Assembly (NCBI GenBank): GCA_023014485.1 | Contig: JAJOZX010005540.1 | Span: forward strand, 142,501 to 206,500 | DNA: 64,000 bases | Direction: 5' to 3' | Source: Bathynomus jamesi | Lineage: Eukaryota > Arthropoda > Malacostraca > Isopoda > Cirolanidae | Shown: one piece after another, positions 10,214-19,929 of the stretch | How the letters are laid out: every line of letters starts with the position of its first letter | How positions within the stretch are numbered: the stretch's first letter is position 1 | Made by a program: the position numbers and the translations under genes | Notes under the pieces: generated by a model | Databases searched by the model: none | Seen by the model: the letters and a program-made list of their open reading frames with translations, nothing else | Told to the model about the DNA's origin: nothing

Positions 10214-10476
10214 TTAGCTTCAGTCCCAATTGTTCATTCTGACGAAGGTCAAGCTTTTCACTCCACCTTAGTTAGACCTACAGTTTAACGTGGAATCCGA
10301 ACCACGCCCCACCAGCAGCCCAGCGTCTTAACCACTAGGCCACCTAGGGTACCCATTTATCTACCAACCACTTTCTTCATTGTGTGGAAGGATGAACGGT
10401 TGGGTTTTGCTGCGCGCCGCCTGCCGTCACCGGGTCTCGATCCCGGGACCGATGGATTCGTAGTCAGCGACTACAT
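10205..10476 (-). mobile_element. Dimeric tRNA-derived SINE
   Basis: Minus-strand copy: tail 10205-10260, second tRNA-like unit with B-box GTGGTTCGGATTCCACG at 10289-10310, linker GGGTACCC at 10347-10355, first unit with B box near 10430-10450. The 5' end is cut at 10476, before the A box of the first unit. Its CTTAACCACTAGGCCACCTA is the uninterrupted version of the hAT target site at 1455. Confidence 0.82.
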
Positions 10477-10507
10477 AAAAGATCTCAGAGGCTAACATCA
10501 TGGGGCT

Positions 10508-10912
10508 ATATGTAACATAAAAGATCTCGGGGGACCATTCTGAGTTCAATTCCATCATGAAACGGACATGTTAAGTGCTTTAAAAAGTGAACGCTCAATT
10601 CTGCCAGCTGAGGTTTAAGTTTTGGTTTTTGGCTGAAAATACAATAGTTGCCCCTTTTTCTTTGATGTATTCAATCCGACGTGAATACAACGAGTTTCTT
10701 GCGTATATTGAGGTTCTGAATACAGTAGTTACCCATTGCCCACGTCGGACTAGCATCATGAAAAAGAAAAACTATAGTATTTGTCATTTACCATTACTTA
10801 TTCGAATTAATGGTTTTAATTTTCCCAGAATTCATTGTTCCATGCACGGTCTGTGCTGTGTGTAACATAAAAGATCTTGGGGGACCATTCTTAGTTCAAT
10901 TCCATAGTACTC
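10508..10912. repeat. ~50-bp direct repeat pair
   Basis: GTAACATAAAAGATCTCGGG (10508) and GTAACATAAAAGATCTTGGG (10861) start two copies of the same ~50-bp sequence ending AGTTCAATTCCAT. A partial third, CATAAAAGATCTCAGAGG, begins near 10478. The copies bracket the right arm of the foldback. Confidence 0.7.
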
Positions 10913-11089
10913 ATACAGTCCATAAAAATATATGTACATTTGCCTGTATATGTAATGTTCCTCGCCTCACAGGCGACTCCGTACATGTGACAACGCCGCA
11001 GCGATAGTCAAGGTACCCCAACTGGGGGAAGGTGGGGTGGAGGGGGACAACCGAATCCAACAACATAGAACATTGACATACAGTTAAGT

Positions 11090-11292
11090 TGCCGTTCAAA
11101 AATTACGTAACGTTAATTTTGCTAAAACCTGACCCCCCCCCCCCCACTGTAACGTTCCGTAACGAGTGGGATGGGGGGAAGTGTTACATAACAGCTTAGG
11201 GGGTGCCTGATCTAGCGTTACAGAACGTTCCTGGGGGATCTTGGGTGTCAGGTTTTCGCAAAAATAGCGTTACGTAATTTTTGAACGGCCCC
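11090..11292. mobile_element. MITE nested in foldback arm
   Basis: Inverted ends: GCCGTTCAAAAATTACGTAA on the left and TTACGTAATTTTTGAACGGC on the right; similarity continues inward through GTTTTCGC/CAGGT. The interior has C14 and G-rich stretches. The opposite foldback arm (13975-14010) lacks this block, so it preserves the empty site. Superfamily not assigned. Confidence 0.8.
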
Positions 11293-11884
11293 AAATTATA
11301 ATGTAATGTCTGTGTTCTTAAAGATAAACGATTAATATGATCGTGAACGGCGTTGAACTCCATGTAGTTTACTAGTCTTATACAGTAATAAGGTTCCCTT
11401 ATGATTACTGCAAGTCTATATGAACAGCTACCACAATACAACTTTTTATATACTAGTGAATTTGAACCAAAAAGAGACATTACACAACCATTCTCCACAC
11501 TCCCTCATTCCCCTTCCCCACCCACCAGTATCGCGTATATTAAATAATTATGTAACAATACTAATAAAGCTTTTGTAGAGTCCGTGTGCAGCTTTAAACC
11601 TTTACTAACTTACGAATCTACACGATTATATATATATATACTGATATTGAGCGAGAAAAAGATTGAGACAGTGTGAGAGAGAGCGAGGTACAGGGGCAGA
11701 GAAAGTTAGTGGGAAATGGCTTATCGATTGTTACACGAAGAACTTGTTAACAGTTTTGATCTGAATAATTAACTGATTATCAAAATCACATAAGAATAAT
11801 CCACGGTTATACTAGCATAAACATATTTATATATACCTATAAATTCATACAATATTATACTAATGTTTGTGAAATGACGTTCAT

Positions 11885-12012
11885 AGGCCAAACCGTGGTG
11901 TTGACATGGTTACTCGCTGTCGCCGTTCAGGAGAGACTACATATGGGCGTGTCAGTGGAAACCGTAAGGTGACGGTTGCATGAAGCAGGATATCACCACC
12001 GGTTTTGTGGCT
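11885..12012 (+). pseudogene. Tc1 transposase helix-turn-helix fragment
   Basis: One frame near 11945-12010 reads GVSVETVR*RLHEAGYHHR, the second helix-turn-helix segment (VSxxTVRRRLHEAG) of Tc1 transposases, with a stop. Upstream TRCRRSGETT may belong to the same protein. No ends or catalytic region are visible. Confidence 0.55.
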
Positions 12013-12350
12013 GATGCCTGTTATATTAATAGTGTTTTCCAACGTAAATGAATCTCTCGGTAAGATAGCTTTGAAGCTCTCCACACTGAAACCTATTCAT
12101 GCTAAAGGGATTGTCTCTGCATGGATAACATACACAAAATGAGGGAGACCATTCGGGAGGGTTGGGAAATGAACGGCATTTATAACATTCTTGTTATACA
12201 GTAATAACACGGTATAATTTAAAATGTTTTTACTGCTTTTACTTTACGATGTTTTATTACAATATACTAAATTTAATTTTCAAATAAAGTATTTTAATGA
12301 TCTAAGTTTTATTTTTTTATCTCCCAAAGATTAGTTTAAATTGTCAAATT

Positions 12351-12423
12351 TTCGCCTGCTGGATATTTTCGCGTAAACTATATATAGCTCATGCTAAAAA
12401 CGCGAAAATTTCCTGCAGGCGAA
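12351..12423. repeat. 73-bp mini-palindrome
   Basis: TTCGCCTGCTGGATATTTTC is the inverse of GAAAATTTCCTGCAGGCGAA with one or two mismatches, around a ~30-bp AT-rich centre. Either a very small MITE or a foldback scar. Confidence 0.7.
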
Positions 12424-12512
12424 CATTTCTCATTTACTAGTATATAAAAAGTTCTATTGTAGCAGCTGTTCATATAGATTTGTAGTAATCATAATGAAAC
12501 CTTATTACTGTA

Positions 12513-13894
12513 CGGGGTGTCAGGAAATGATTGCCCCCCGCCTGTAGAGCAAAAACTAGAAGAGATAGATAAAAACCGGCGAGACCACTTGAAAGAGCGT
12601 TAAAATCTGAATAAAAACCATTATATTCTATTCCTGTGATTTTAATTCTTACCATTTTTTTCCCCCACAGAAACCATGGCATCATCTATTTTGAACGATT
12701 CAGAGAAAAAGCGAGTTCTTGACCGCATTCGAGCTGTCACATTTCGTGAAGCAAAGGAAGCTGGTGCAACTTTCATAACTCGACACTGGGTGGCTGAGAG
12801 ATTAAAAAGATCAGAAGACTTTGTCAAAAGGAATTGGAATAAGAATCCTGAAGATTGTGAAACAGAATTTCGAGGAGGAAGACCGGAAAAATTATCTCAA
12901 GAATCGAAAGACATTGTGCTTGCTGCATCACGGCGCCGAAAGAAGAGCTGCTCTGAGGTAGCGAAAGAGATACTTATCCGTCGTGGTAAGATAGTCAATC
13001 GGCAACTTGTGCATCAATTTCGAGTTCGCCAAGGCTTGAGTGCTTGGCATGAAATAGCTAAGCCACGGAAGAGTGATCTTAATATTGAAGATCGGCTATG
13101 GTTTTGTGATTATCTTGAGGAATGGACGGAAGACGATTTCCTTCACTTGGTTGTCAGCGATGAATTCTTCGTTTATGTCTCCAGAAAACAAATTTTCAGA
13201 ATGATCGGGTTTGGGCAACAACTCCTGATGAAGTCCCAAACGACCAGAAGTATCGAGAAATAGTAAAAAATCCAGCATGTGTGGGTGTTTTCATTATGTT
13301 CTATTCGGAAGCTCATCTGGGTTATCAAACCAAGAGGAACCAGTTGGGATGGGCCTTATTTTCGAAATGTAATTTTAGCCCAACATGTAATTCCGTTTTT
13401 GAAAGACCCCGAGTGTGTTTTGGATGTTGAACAGGCAACCTTTCTTCACGACAAAGCCCCCTGTATGAAAGCACTTGCGACTCAACAACTGCTTAAGGAC
13501 AATAACATTGATTTTTTCGGAAATAATGAATGGCCTGGCAATTCTCCCGATCTTAATGTCTGTGAACATGTCGGATCCATCATGAAGGATCGGGTGGAGT
13601 CCTTCATGCTGGAACAACCCATTCAGAATCGGTATTCAACAGAAATTATGACTGCAAAGATCAACGAAGTCCTTGAAGAAATGAGTCATGATACCGATCT
13701 CTTTGAGACACTTCTGGGATCATACCCCCGTCGATTAATGGCCGTCAGAGCTGCAAATGGGGGCAACACCCGATATTAAAACAAGTGTTTTTTATTCAAA
13801 ATTAAACGCTCTTTCGCGTGGTTTTGTCTGTTTTTTTCTATTCCTTTCAGTTTCTTCTGTACAGGGGGGGGGGCAATCATTTCCTGACACCCTT
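12513..13894 (+). mobile_element. Tc1/mariner element with DD37E transposase
   Basis: 1382 bp. The left end CGGGGTGTCAGGAAATGATT and the inverse of the right end AAGGGTGTCAGGAAATGATT are alike, and similarity runs inward for ~100 bp. TA flanks both sides (12511-12512, 13895-13896). The opposite arm of the host foldback (around 11380-11400) preserves the uninserted sequence with a single TA, which confirms the boundaries. Confidence 0.93.
12676..13779 (+). pseudogene. DD37E Tc1/mariner transposase, frameshifted
   Basis: The N-terminal helix-turn-helix region starts MASSILNDSEKKRVLDRI; GGRP (about residues 67-70) is the AT-hook-like linker. The first catalytic Asp is in VVSDEFF. Frame then shifts near 13195 to read NDRVWATTPDEVPND, and returns near 13300 for KPRGTSWDGPYFRNV. 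The second Asp is in FLHDKAP; the Glu is in SPDLNVCEH, 37 residues later. The end GGNTRY* matches the family C-terminus. The triad is intact, but two compensating indels destroy the frame. DD37E is described in mosquito ITmD37E and related elements; closer identity needs a tree. Confidence 0.9.
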
Positions 13895-14252
13895 TATAAG
13901 ACTAGTAAACTACATGGAGTTCAACGCTGTTCACGATCATATTAATTGTTTATCTTTACGAACACAGACATTACATTATAGTTACCTGTATGTCAATGAC
14001 TGCACATTCAACTGTCCTTTAGATATATGTCTGTGTTATATGTTGTTGGACTCGGTTGTCCCCCCCTCCACTTTCCCCCAGTTGGGGTACCTTCACTAAC
14101 ACTGCGGCGTTGCCACATTACATATACGGGCAACTGTACGTCCTACGATCCAAGTTATTAACATACTTCTATATTCAATCCAAAATATAAACGACAGAAA
14201 ACATATACGATCTAAATTTTTATTATAATGTATTGTACTAGGGCACTCAATA

Positions 14253-15596
14253 TATTTTGCCCCACCCTTTTTTCTTAGCTAAATAATAGGCCATGGGGCT
14301 GAAATGTCTTTTCGGCCGTAAGTTTGAACTTTCTGCGCCTCACATAACCGGATTTTTCCAGTTGAACTTCCCCTCCTTGTATAAAACAGCTTTAAACACC
14401 CTTGTGTAAAACCGATGGTTATCGCAGTTTCGAAAATGGCGTCTCACAGTGATGTGCGTCGTAAACAGAGAGCTGTTATCGAGTTCTTAACCGCAGAGAA
14501 GGAAACAGTTGGAAATATTCACAAACGTCTACAAAACGTTTACGGAGATGCTGTTGATGATCGAAGCACAGTTGGACGTTGGTCTAAACCTGTGAGATCA
14601 TCGGAGAGAGGGAGAGCCAGCCTCGATGATGAGCCACGGAGCGGTCGCCCGGCATCAGCTGTCACATCTCACACTGTGCAACTTGCTAACAGCATCATTA
14701 AATCGGCGTGTCACATACAAGCTGTCAGTGGAACTAGAAATTAGTGAAGGAAGTGTGAATACGATAATTCAGCAACTGGGATACTCAAAACTGTGTTCAC
14801 GGTTTGTTCTTTGCGAACTGACTGAAGATCACAAAGCCCAAAGAAAAGAAATTGCTTCCGAGTCGTTGGTTCGATACGAGACAGAAGGGGATGATTTCTT
14901 TCACGAATTGTGACGGGATGAGACTTGGGTACACAACTTTGAACTTGAAACAAAACGCCAATCCATGGAGTAGCATCACGCAGACTCCCCACGCAAAAAA
15001 AAAGTTCAAAATGGCTTCTTCTGCAGGAAAGGTTATGGCCACCATCTTCTGGGACATGAAAGGGTGATTCTGGTGGACATGAAGAAAAGACAAACAATAA
15101 ATTCAGAGGCATATATTGCTACCCTACAGAGACTCCCAAAGACATATAAAGCGAGTTCGATCGCAGAGAAAACTGGAAGACGTCCTTCTTTTTGCACGAT
15201 AACGCAACACCACGCAACAATTTTCAAACAAGAGAGGCCATCACAAAAATGCGCTTGACTGTGTTACCACACCCTCCATACAGCCAGGATCTGGCACCTT
15301 CAGACTTCCATTGTTTGGGCCAATGAAGGATGCTATTCGTGGAAGAAAGTTTCAGTGACGATGAGGTTGTTGAGGAGGTTGTTGAGGAGGTTAAGAGGTG
15401 GCTCCAGCGGAACCTAGCGGACTTTTACCAGCAAGGAATAAAGGCTCTTGTTTCGAGGTGGAGGGAAGCCGTAGAAAAGGATGGAGACTATGTGGAAAAA
15501 TAAAAACTTGTAAAAAGGTATAACTACTCGTGTACAAAATTTCTGGAACTTACAAGGAAACTTGGAAAGAAAAAAAAAAAAAAGTGGGGCAAAATA
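14253..15596 (+). mobile_element. mariner (DD34D) element
   Basis: 1344 bp with short inverted ends TATTTTGCCCCAC / GTGGGGCAAAATA and TA on both sides (14251-14252, 15597-15598). Carries one decayed transposase covering most of its length. Confidence 0.88.
14415..15503 (+). pseudogene. mariner transposase (DD34D), multiply broken
   Basis: The N-terminus VRRKQRAVIEFLTAE and STVGRW are mariner helix-turn-helix motifs. The middle resolves only across frames: RDETWVHNFE (14918-14945; first Asp), then KKFKMASSAGKVMATIFWD, MKKRQTINSEAY, FLHDNATP (second Asp, ~15192) and PPYSQDLAPSDF (third Asp, ~15290). This spacing is DD34D, the classical mariner form. The C-terminus LADFYQQGIKALVSRW is present. 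At least four frameshifts and several stops; not functional. Confidence 0.88.
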
Positions 15597-15599
15597 TAT

Positions 15600-15889
15600 T
15601 ATATATGGTAAATATTAAGTTTAACAGAGACCAGTTTCTTGAATCTTGAATTAAATCATCCCAAACAATTCAAATCGAATCGAAACTCGAATCAAATCAA
15701 CTTTACACATATAGAATAGTGTTTTTCTACACACAATTAGTAATAAGCATAAACTTAATTAAATCTTCTTGAGAACAAAAGACAAAGTAAATCTTTATAA
15801 AAAAAATGTATTAAGTATTTGATCATGAGGAGGAACAATGGTATTAAAAGTATGATAAAAGTGTTATGGCACGAGAGATTGGTCTCAGT
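15600..15889. other. AT-rich spacer
   Basis: Nothing identified between the mariner and the hAT element. Confidence 0.4.
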
Positions 15890-15897
15890 ATATAGAC

Positions 15898-16717
15898 CAG
15901 TGGTTCCCAACCTTTTTTGCGCCATGCCCCACCTCGACACCTCAAAAAATTTGATGCCCCCATTAATATAAAAACAAATTTGGTGTTGAAAAGGTATTAT
16001 TTAAAATTTACAATAATATGAGTACATTTAATATGAGTTACCGTACATTCAAATGAGTAAATAAACGTGAGGTTGAAGCTAACTAAATTATTACCTTGAA
16101 ATAAAATTTCTCAGTTGAAAAGTTATAATTTTAAATTTCAATAATATGAGTACATTCAATATGAGTTACATTAAATATGAGTCAAGAAACTTGAGATTGA
16201 AGCTAACTATATTATTTCCTTGAAATAAAACTTCTCAGTTGAAAAGTTGCAATTTTAAATTCACAAAAAAGTAATTTAATCAATAATACCACTTTAAATT
16301 CACAATATTAGGTAAAAATACAGCAAATTCAAAGTTTGATAATCTCAAGTTAGTGAGATCCTGGAGCTTGATGTTTACTACAAATGGTTTGATTTCAGGC
16401 ACTAACTTAGTTAGCTTCAGGCTTAAGTCTCCTCGTTTTGTGATATCCAGTCGGTTTCTTTTTTTCTGTAGTAAGTCACTTACAGCACTAAAACCACATT
16501 CCACCAAATATGAAGATGGGAATGGTAACAGTAGCTCTCTCGCCAAACGAGTTGAATTATTATGTATAAATTTCATTTTATTATTATGTATAAATTTCAT
16601 TATTTATAATTTTATTATTATGTATAAATTTCATTTTATTGTAGCATTTTCAAATTGTCCCCCAAAATATTCAAATTGCCCCCCTGTGGGGCGTGCGCCC
16701 CACGTTGGGAATCACTG
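15898..16717. mobile_element. hAT element with transposase remnant and perfect TSD
   Basis: 820 bp. CAGTGGTTCCCAACCTTTTT begins it and CGTTGGGAATCACTG ends it. ATATAGAC is duplicated (15890-15897, 16718-16725). A ~55-bp segment with aatATGAGTacattcaAT motifs is repeated at 15990-16060 and 16140-16180. It carries the C-terminal part of a hAT transposase on the minus strand. Confidence 0.93.
16290..16570 (-). pseudogene. hAT transposase C-terminus (ZBED5-like)
   Basis: Reads LLLPFPSSYLVECGFSAVSD then KKRNRLDITKRGDLSLKLTK on the minus strand. This is the dimerisation block PFPSSYLxExGFSAV..L..KxRNRLxxxxxGDLRLxLT of hAT transposases related to the ZBED5/SCAND3 group. Only about 90 codons remain; catalytic residues are absent. 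Confidence 0.82.
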
Positions 16718-16860
16718 ATATAGACTGAATTATAATCTAAGTAAAAAGAAAAGCGTTTATTTACGAAAGTGTTCTTCAAAACATCACTGACGTTGTTTAC
16801 CGGACTTAATGGAGATTCGAAAATATCAAATCGAATCTCGAAGCTTCGCAGGGTCCTAAA

Positions 16861-16906
16861 ATAAATAAATAAATAAGTGGTGTGTGTGTGTGTGTGTGTG
16901 TGTGCA
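16861..16906. repeat. (AAAT)n and (GT)n microsatellite
   Basis: A short AAATAAAT tract followed by about 12 GT units. Confidence 0.9.
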
Positions 16907-16946
16907 CACAAATTCAGAATGGTCCCCTGAGAAACTTATATGTTAA

Positions 16947-17420
16947 ACACAGACCGTGCATGGAACAAGGAACTCTTCTGGGAAATTACATCCACTATAG
17001 TTCGAATAAGTATAATAAATGACAAATACTAGTTTTTCTTTTTCATGATGGAAAACCCAACGTGGGCACCGGGTTACTCGAAAGAGGCCCCAAAATATAG
17101 CTTCCCTCACCCGCTATCTGCAAAGCAGATAGGATCCAGCTTTGGGACAGATCTAGGGTTTACAGCTTACACCTAGCCTACTACATTCAGAATACATCAA
17201 AGAAAAAGGGGTAATTATTGTTTTTAGCCAAAAACAAAACGTTGCAGATAGCTGGTAAGGGAAGCTATATTTTGGGGCCTCTCTGCGAGTAACCCGGTGA
17301 CCACGTTGGGCTTTCCATCATGAAAAAGAAAAACTATAGTATTTGTCATTATTATACTTATTCGAACTATAGTGGATGTAATTTCCCAGAAGAGTTCCTT
17401 GTTCCACGCACGGTCTGTGC
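16947..17420. mobile_element. Foldback MITE flanked by TTAA
   Basis: 474 bp with ~175-bp inverted arms (16947-17120 versus 17250-17420): CACAGACCGTGCATGGAACA is mirrored by TGTTCCACGCACGGTCTGTG. TTAA lies at both edges (16943-16946, 17421-17424), the target choice of piggyBac-type transposases. No coding sequence. The copy at 10056-10862 is its relative. Confidence 0.85.
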
Positions 17421-17568
17421 TTAACATTATATATATATATAGTAGACCTATGACCTATTATACCAAGCACGAAGTTACAGTAAACTTCGGGTTTTTGCTC
17501 TGAATTTACGAGTAATTACTTGTAACACATTTACTTTATAGGCAAATGTGACAAGAGAAGTTAACAGT

Positions 17569-17773
17569 GTGGATCACCTGAAGATCAGGGGCCCCAGCCT
17601 CGTTAGTTAGCCTTATAAGGCTAACTAACGAAAATATCACGACTTAACCTAATCAATCGTCAAGGGCGTACAGTTGACCTAACGATTGGTTAGGTTAAGT
17701 CGTGATATTTTCGTTAGTTAGCCTTATAAGGCTAACTAAAGTAGGCTTGGGGGCCCTGATCTTCAGGTGATTC
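17569..17773. repeat. Hierarchical palindrome F1
   Basis: Outer arms GGATCACCTGAAGATCAGGG / CCTGATCTTCAGGTGAT. Each arm contains its own perfect 28-bp palindrome built on GTTAGTTAGCCTTA and its inverse, then the module CGAAAATATCACGACTTAAC running to CAATCG at the centre. AACAGT occurs on both sides (17563-17568, 17774-17779), a possible 6-bp duplication. Confidence 0.85.
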
Positions 17774-17779
17774 AACAGT

Positions 17780-18015
17780 TTAACTAATTGGAATAAATAG
17801 AAATACAAACGTAGATAAATATGAAGTTTCGCGGCCACCTTTTTTGTACCCTTGACTGGCCGAAAGTGAGTGACGTAAGAAATAACTAATCAACCTAGAA
17901 CGACCACCTAATCTAGTATAACCTAACCCAGATGGACGATTCACTCTGACTGGCCCAAAGTATAGAATGGGCGGATCACCGAAATCTCGTGCCTCCGAAA
18001 CTTAGTATTAGCATA
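17780..18015. other. Spacer with isolated terminus
   Basis: No gene. GGCGGATCACCGAAATCTCG near 17971 resembles a lone outer end of the F1/F2 palindromes. Confidence 0.4.
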
Positions 18016-18017
18016 AA

Positions 18018-18219
18018 CGGATCACCTGAAGACCCTCACCCAGCATTTTTAGTTAGCTTATAAGGCTAATTAACGAAACTATCACGACTTAACCGAACCA
18101 ATCGTTAGGTCAACTGTACGCCCTTGACGATTGGTTAGATTAGATCGTGATATTTTCGTTAGTTAGCCTTATAAAGCTAACTAAAAAAAGGCGGGGGTGA
18201 TGGATCTTCAGGTGATCCG
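18018..18219. repeat. Hierarchical palindrome F2
   Basis: Second copy of the F1 type with ends CGGATCACCTGAAGA / TCTTCAGGTGATCC. Both arms carry the TTAGC-TTATAA(G/A)GCTAA palindrome and the ATCACGACTTAACC/GATCGTGATATTTTCG module. The centre is in the opposite orientation to F1 (GTTAGGTCAACTGTACGCCC). Confidence 0.85.
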
Positions 18220-18390
18220 CAACATACTATACTGTACAGTAACCCCACAATTTGTAGTAACTTTGTAGAACTGTAATACATACTACACTGGCAATACCTC
18301 AACACACGAGCACAACCAGAATCAGTACAACTGTTACACTAATCTTAAAGAAATGTTTACAGTATGAATATATTTTAATATAATAATGTA

Positions 18391-18481
18391 CAGGGTGGCC
18401 ACAAAGTCCCTTTGCATGAAAACCAGGGCAACATACATATATGCTGTAATTTCACTGCAAAGGGACTTTGTGGCCACTCTG
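18391..18481. mobile_element. 91-bp Tc1/mariner MITE
   Basis: CAGGGTGGCCACAAAGTCCC and its inverse GGGACTTTGTGGCCACTCTG form 28-bp ends with TA on both sides (18389-18390, 18482-18483). Confidence 0.88.
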
Positions 18482-18489
18482 TACATTAA

Positions 18490-19160
18490 ATTCGAGAGAG
18501 TGCGCCTGAAACTAAAAGAAGGAGCGAAAGACTAAAGCAACTGTAACCTGTACGATCGAAGAGGCTGTATCAGTCCAAAACGTACTAGGCAAATATAGGC
18601 TCCTTTTCAAACCCTTTGAATACGATGAACAAGTACAAAAGCGGGTTCCGTGGAAGAATCTTATAAAATTATGTATACTGTAATACAATAAATATACGAA
18701 CAAAACTAAAAACTGTTGCTAAATTAACTGAACATAAAGTATGATATATACTGTATATCTATCTTAAACATACAGTAAACTAGAGGACCTGTAATTTCGC
18801 AACATTCATAGAAATTATAAATACTATCACACCATAAGTATATGGTGGAATTTAGAACTACGTAACCCCACAAATTCAAACCTATCCATAAATCGTAACA
18901 CTAAAATGAATATAGAAAGAATCGCCTCACCTATTAATACCTACAACAATTTTCATGAATATCAGAAAACTTACCTCCACTAAAACAGGCTTCAAAATAC
19001 AGGCTCAAATACCATGAAACAACGCTTGGTCAATGGTTATAACCTATATTGAACCTTTTAATTAAGTTATCACAACATTTAAACTTATCTTTGATAATAA
19101 TCAATAGGATATTAAAATTACAATATAATCATAGCGTAATATAGATTGATTTCACATAAT
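18490..19160. other. Unassigned sequence
   Basis: AT-rich with no recognisable protein, element ends or RNA structure. Confidence 0.4.
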
Positions 19161-19167
19161 TATTATG

Positions 19168-19420
19168 GGGATCTTTTCCGTTTGACTGCCGCCATTGAAA
19201 CATAAGAGGTGAGTGCCCCCAGCCTTCTTTACTTAGCCTTATAAGGCTAACTAACGAAAATATCACGACCTAACCTAACCAATCGTTAGGTCAACTGTAC
19301 GACCTTGACGATTGGTTAGGTTAGGTCGTGATATTTTTGTTAGTTAGCCTTATAAAGCTAACTAAAGAAGAATGGAGTTTAATTATGTTTCAATGGCGGC
19401 AGTCAAACGGAAAAGATCCC
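19168..19420. repeat. Hierarchical palindrome F3 with different outer arms
   Basis: The core equals F1/F2 (CGAAAATATCACGACCTAAC / GGTTAGGTCGTGATATTTTT, with the GCCTTATAAGGC palindrome). The outer arms are unrelated to F1: GGATCTTTTCCGTTTGACTG mirrored by CAGTCAAACGGAAAAGATCC. Confidence 0.85.
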
Positions 19421-19467
19421 TTTATTGTAAATGAATCTCAAAATTGGTTAAAGGACAAAGATTCCTT

Positions 19468-19680
19468 GGTGCTGGTAAGTGTGCGGTCTACCTACGATTG
19501 GTTAGGTTTAATCATGATATTTTCGTCAAAACTAACGAAAATATCATGACTAAACCTAACCAATCGTCAAGGGCGATTGACAATGGGATGTAAACAAACA
19601 ATTAGTAAACAAGATAAGAAGCTATAATTAATAGGTAGACCGCCGAATCGTAGGTAGACCGCACACTTAACCAGCACCGG
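19468..19680. repeat. Inside-out palindrome F4
   Basis: Outer arms GGTGCTGGTAAGTGTGCGGT / ACCGCACACTTAACCAGCACC. TTCCTT is duplicated at 19462-19467 and 19681-19686. The inner hairpin uses the same ~35-bp module as F1-F3 (CGATTGGTTAGGTTTAATCA ... ATATTTTCG), but the module's other end faces the hairpin loop. The second half also holds AATCAATTAG-type unique spacer sequence. Confidence 0.87.
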
Positions 19681-19867
19681 TTCCTTTGAAACTTTCACAG
19701 TAATTAACACAGACGGTTGGTTACAGTTTCAAATAACAAACTGAGCCAATCATAATATCAACATACAGATGCTACCAACCTTTCCGATTTAGTTCAAATC
19801 ACGGATACCCTCAAAGGTTTAAGGTGCATTCTCATCTAACGACGTTATATGATTATAAACCTTTCAA

Positions 19868-19926
19868 AGGTTCCGTGCGATGATTCCTCATTTCACGAAG
19901 GTCAAGCTTGTCGCCCCTCCTCTCGA
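19868..19926 (-). mobile_element. SINE tail fragment
   Basis: CGAAGGTCAAGCTTGTC followed by a cctcc stretch matches the 3' segment of the dimeric tRNA SINE; the rest is missing. Confidence 0.5.
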
Positions 19927-19929
19927 GTT

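Larger units (their letters stand above)
10056..10862. mobile_element. Foldback element copy (TTAA family), with SINE inside
   Basis: The left arm 10056-10165 (ACACAGATCGTGCATGGAAC...) is the inverse of the right arm 10740-10862 (...GTTCCATGCACGGTCTGTG). Both match the arms of the intact copy at 16947-17420, and the interior at 10622-10665 also matches it. A SINE with its decamer tail (10165-10476) sits inside. The outer TTAA duplication of the intact copy is not preserved. Confidence 0.75.
10938..14135. mobile_element. Large foldback element with nested insertions
   Basis: Left-arm sequences 10938-11465 recur inverted at 12430-12512 plus 13897-14135. For example, AGGTACCCCAACTGGGGGAA on the left matches TTCCCCCAGTTGGGGTACCT on the right. 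GATAAACGATTAATATGATC matches GATCATATTAATTGTTTATC. The arms are broken by a MITE (11090-11292) on the left and a DD37E transposon (12513-13894) on the right. The loop 11470-12430 holds a Tc1 fragment and a mini-palindrome. No transposase for the foldback itself is evident. Confidence 0.8.

Noticed and set aside
16947..17420. Autonomous piggyBac transposon
   Set aside because: TTAA flanks are present but the 474-bp interior is only inverted arms without coding sequence.
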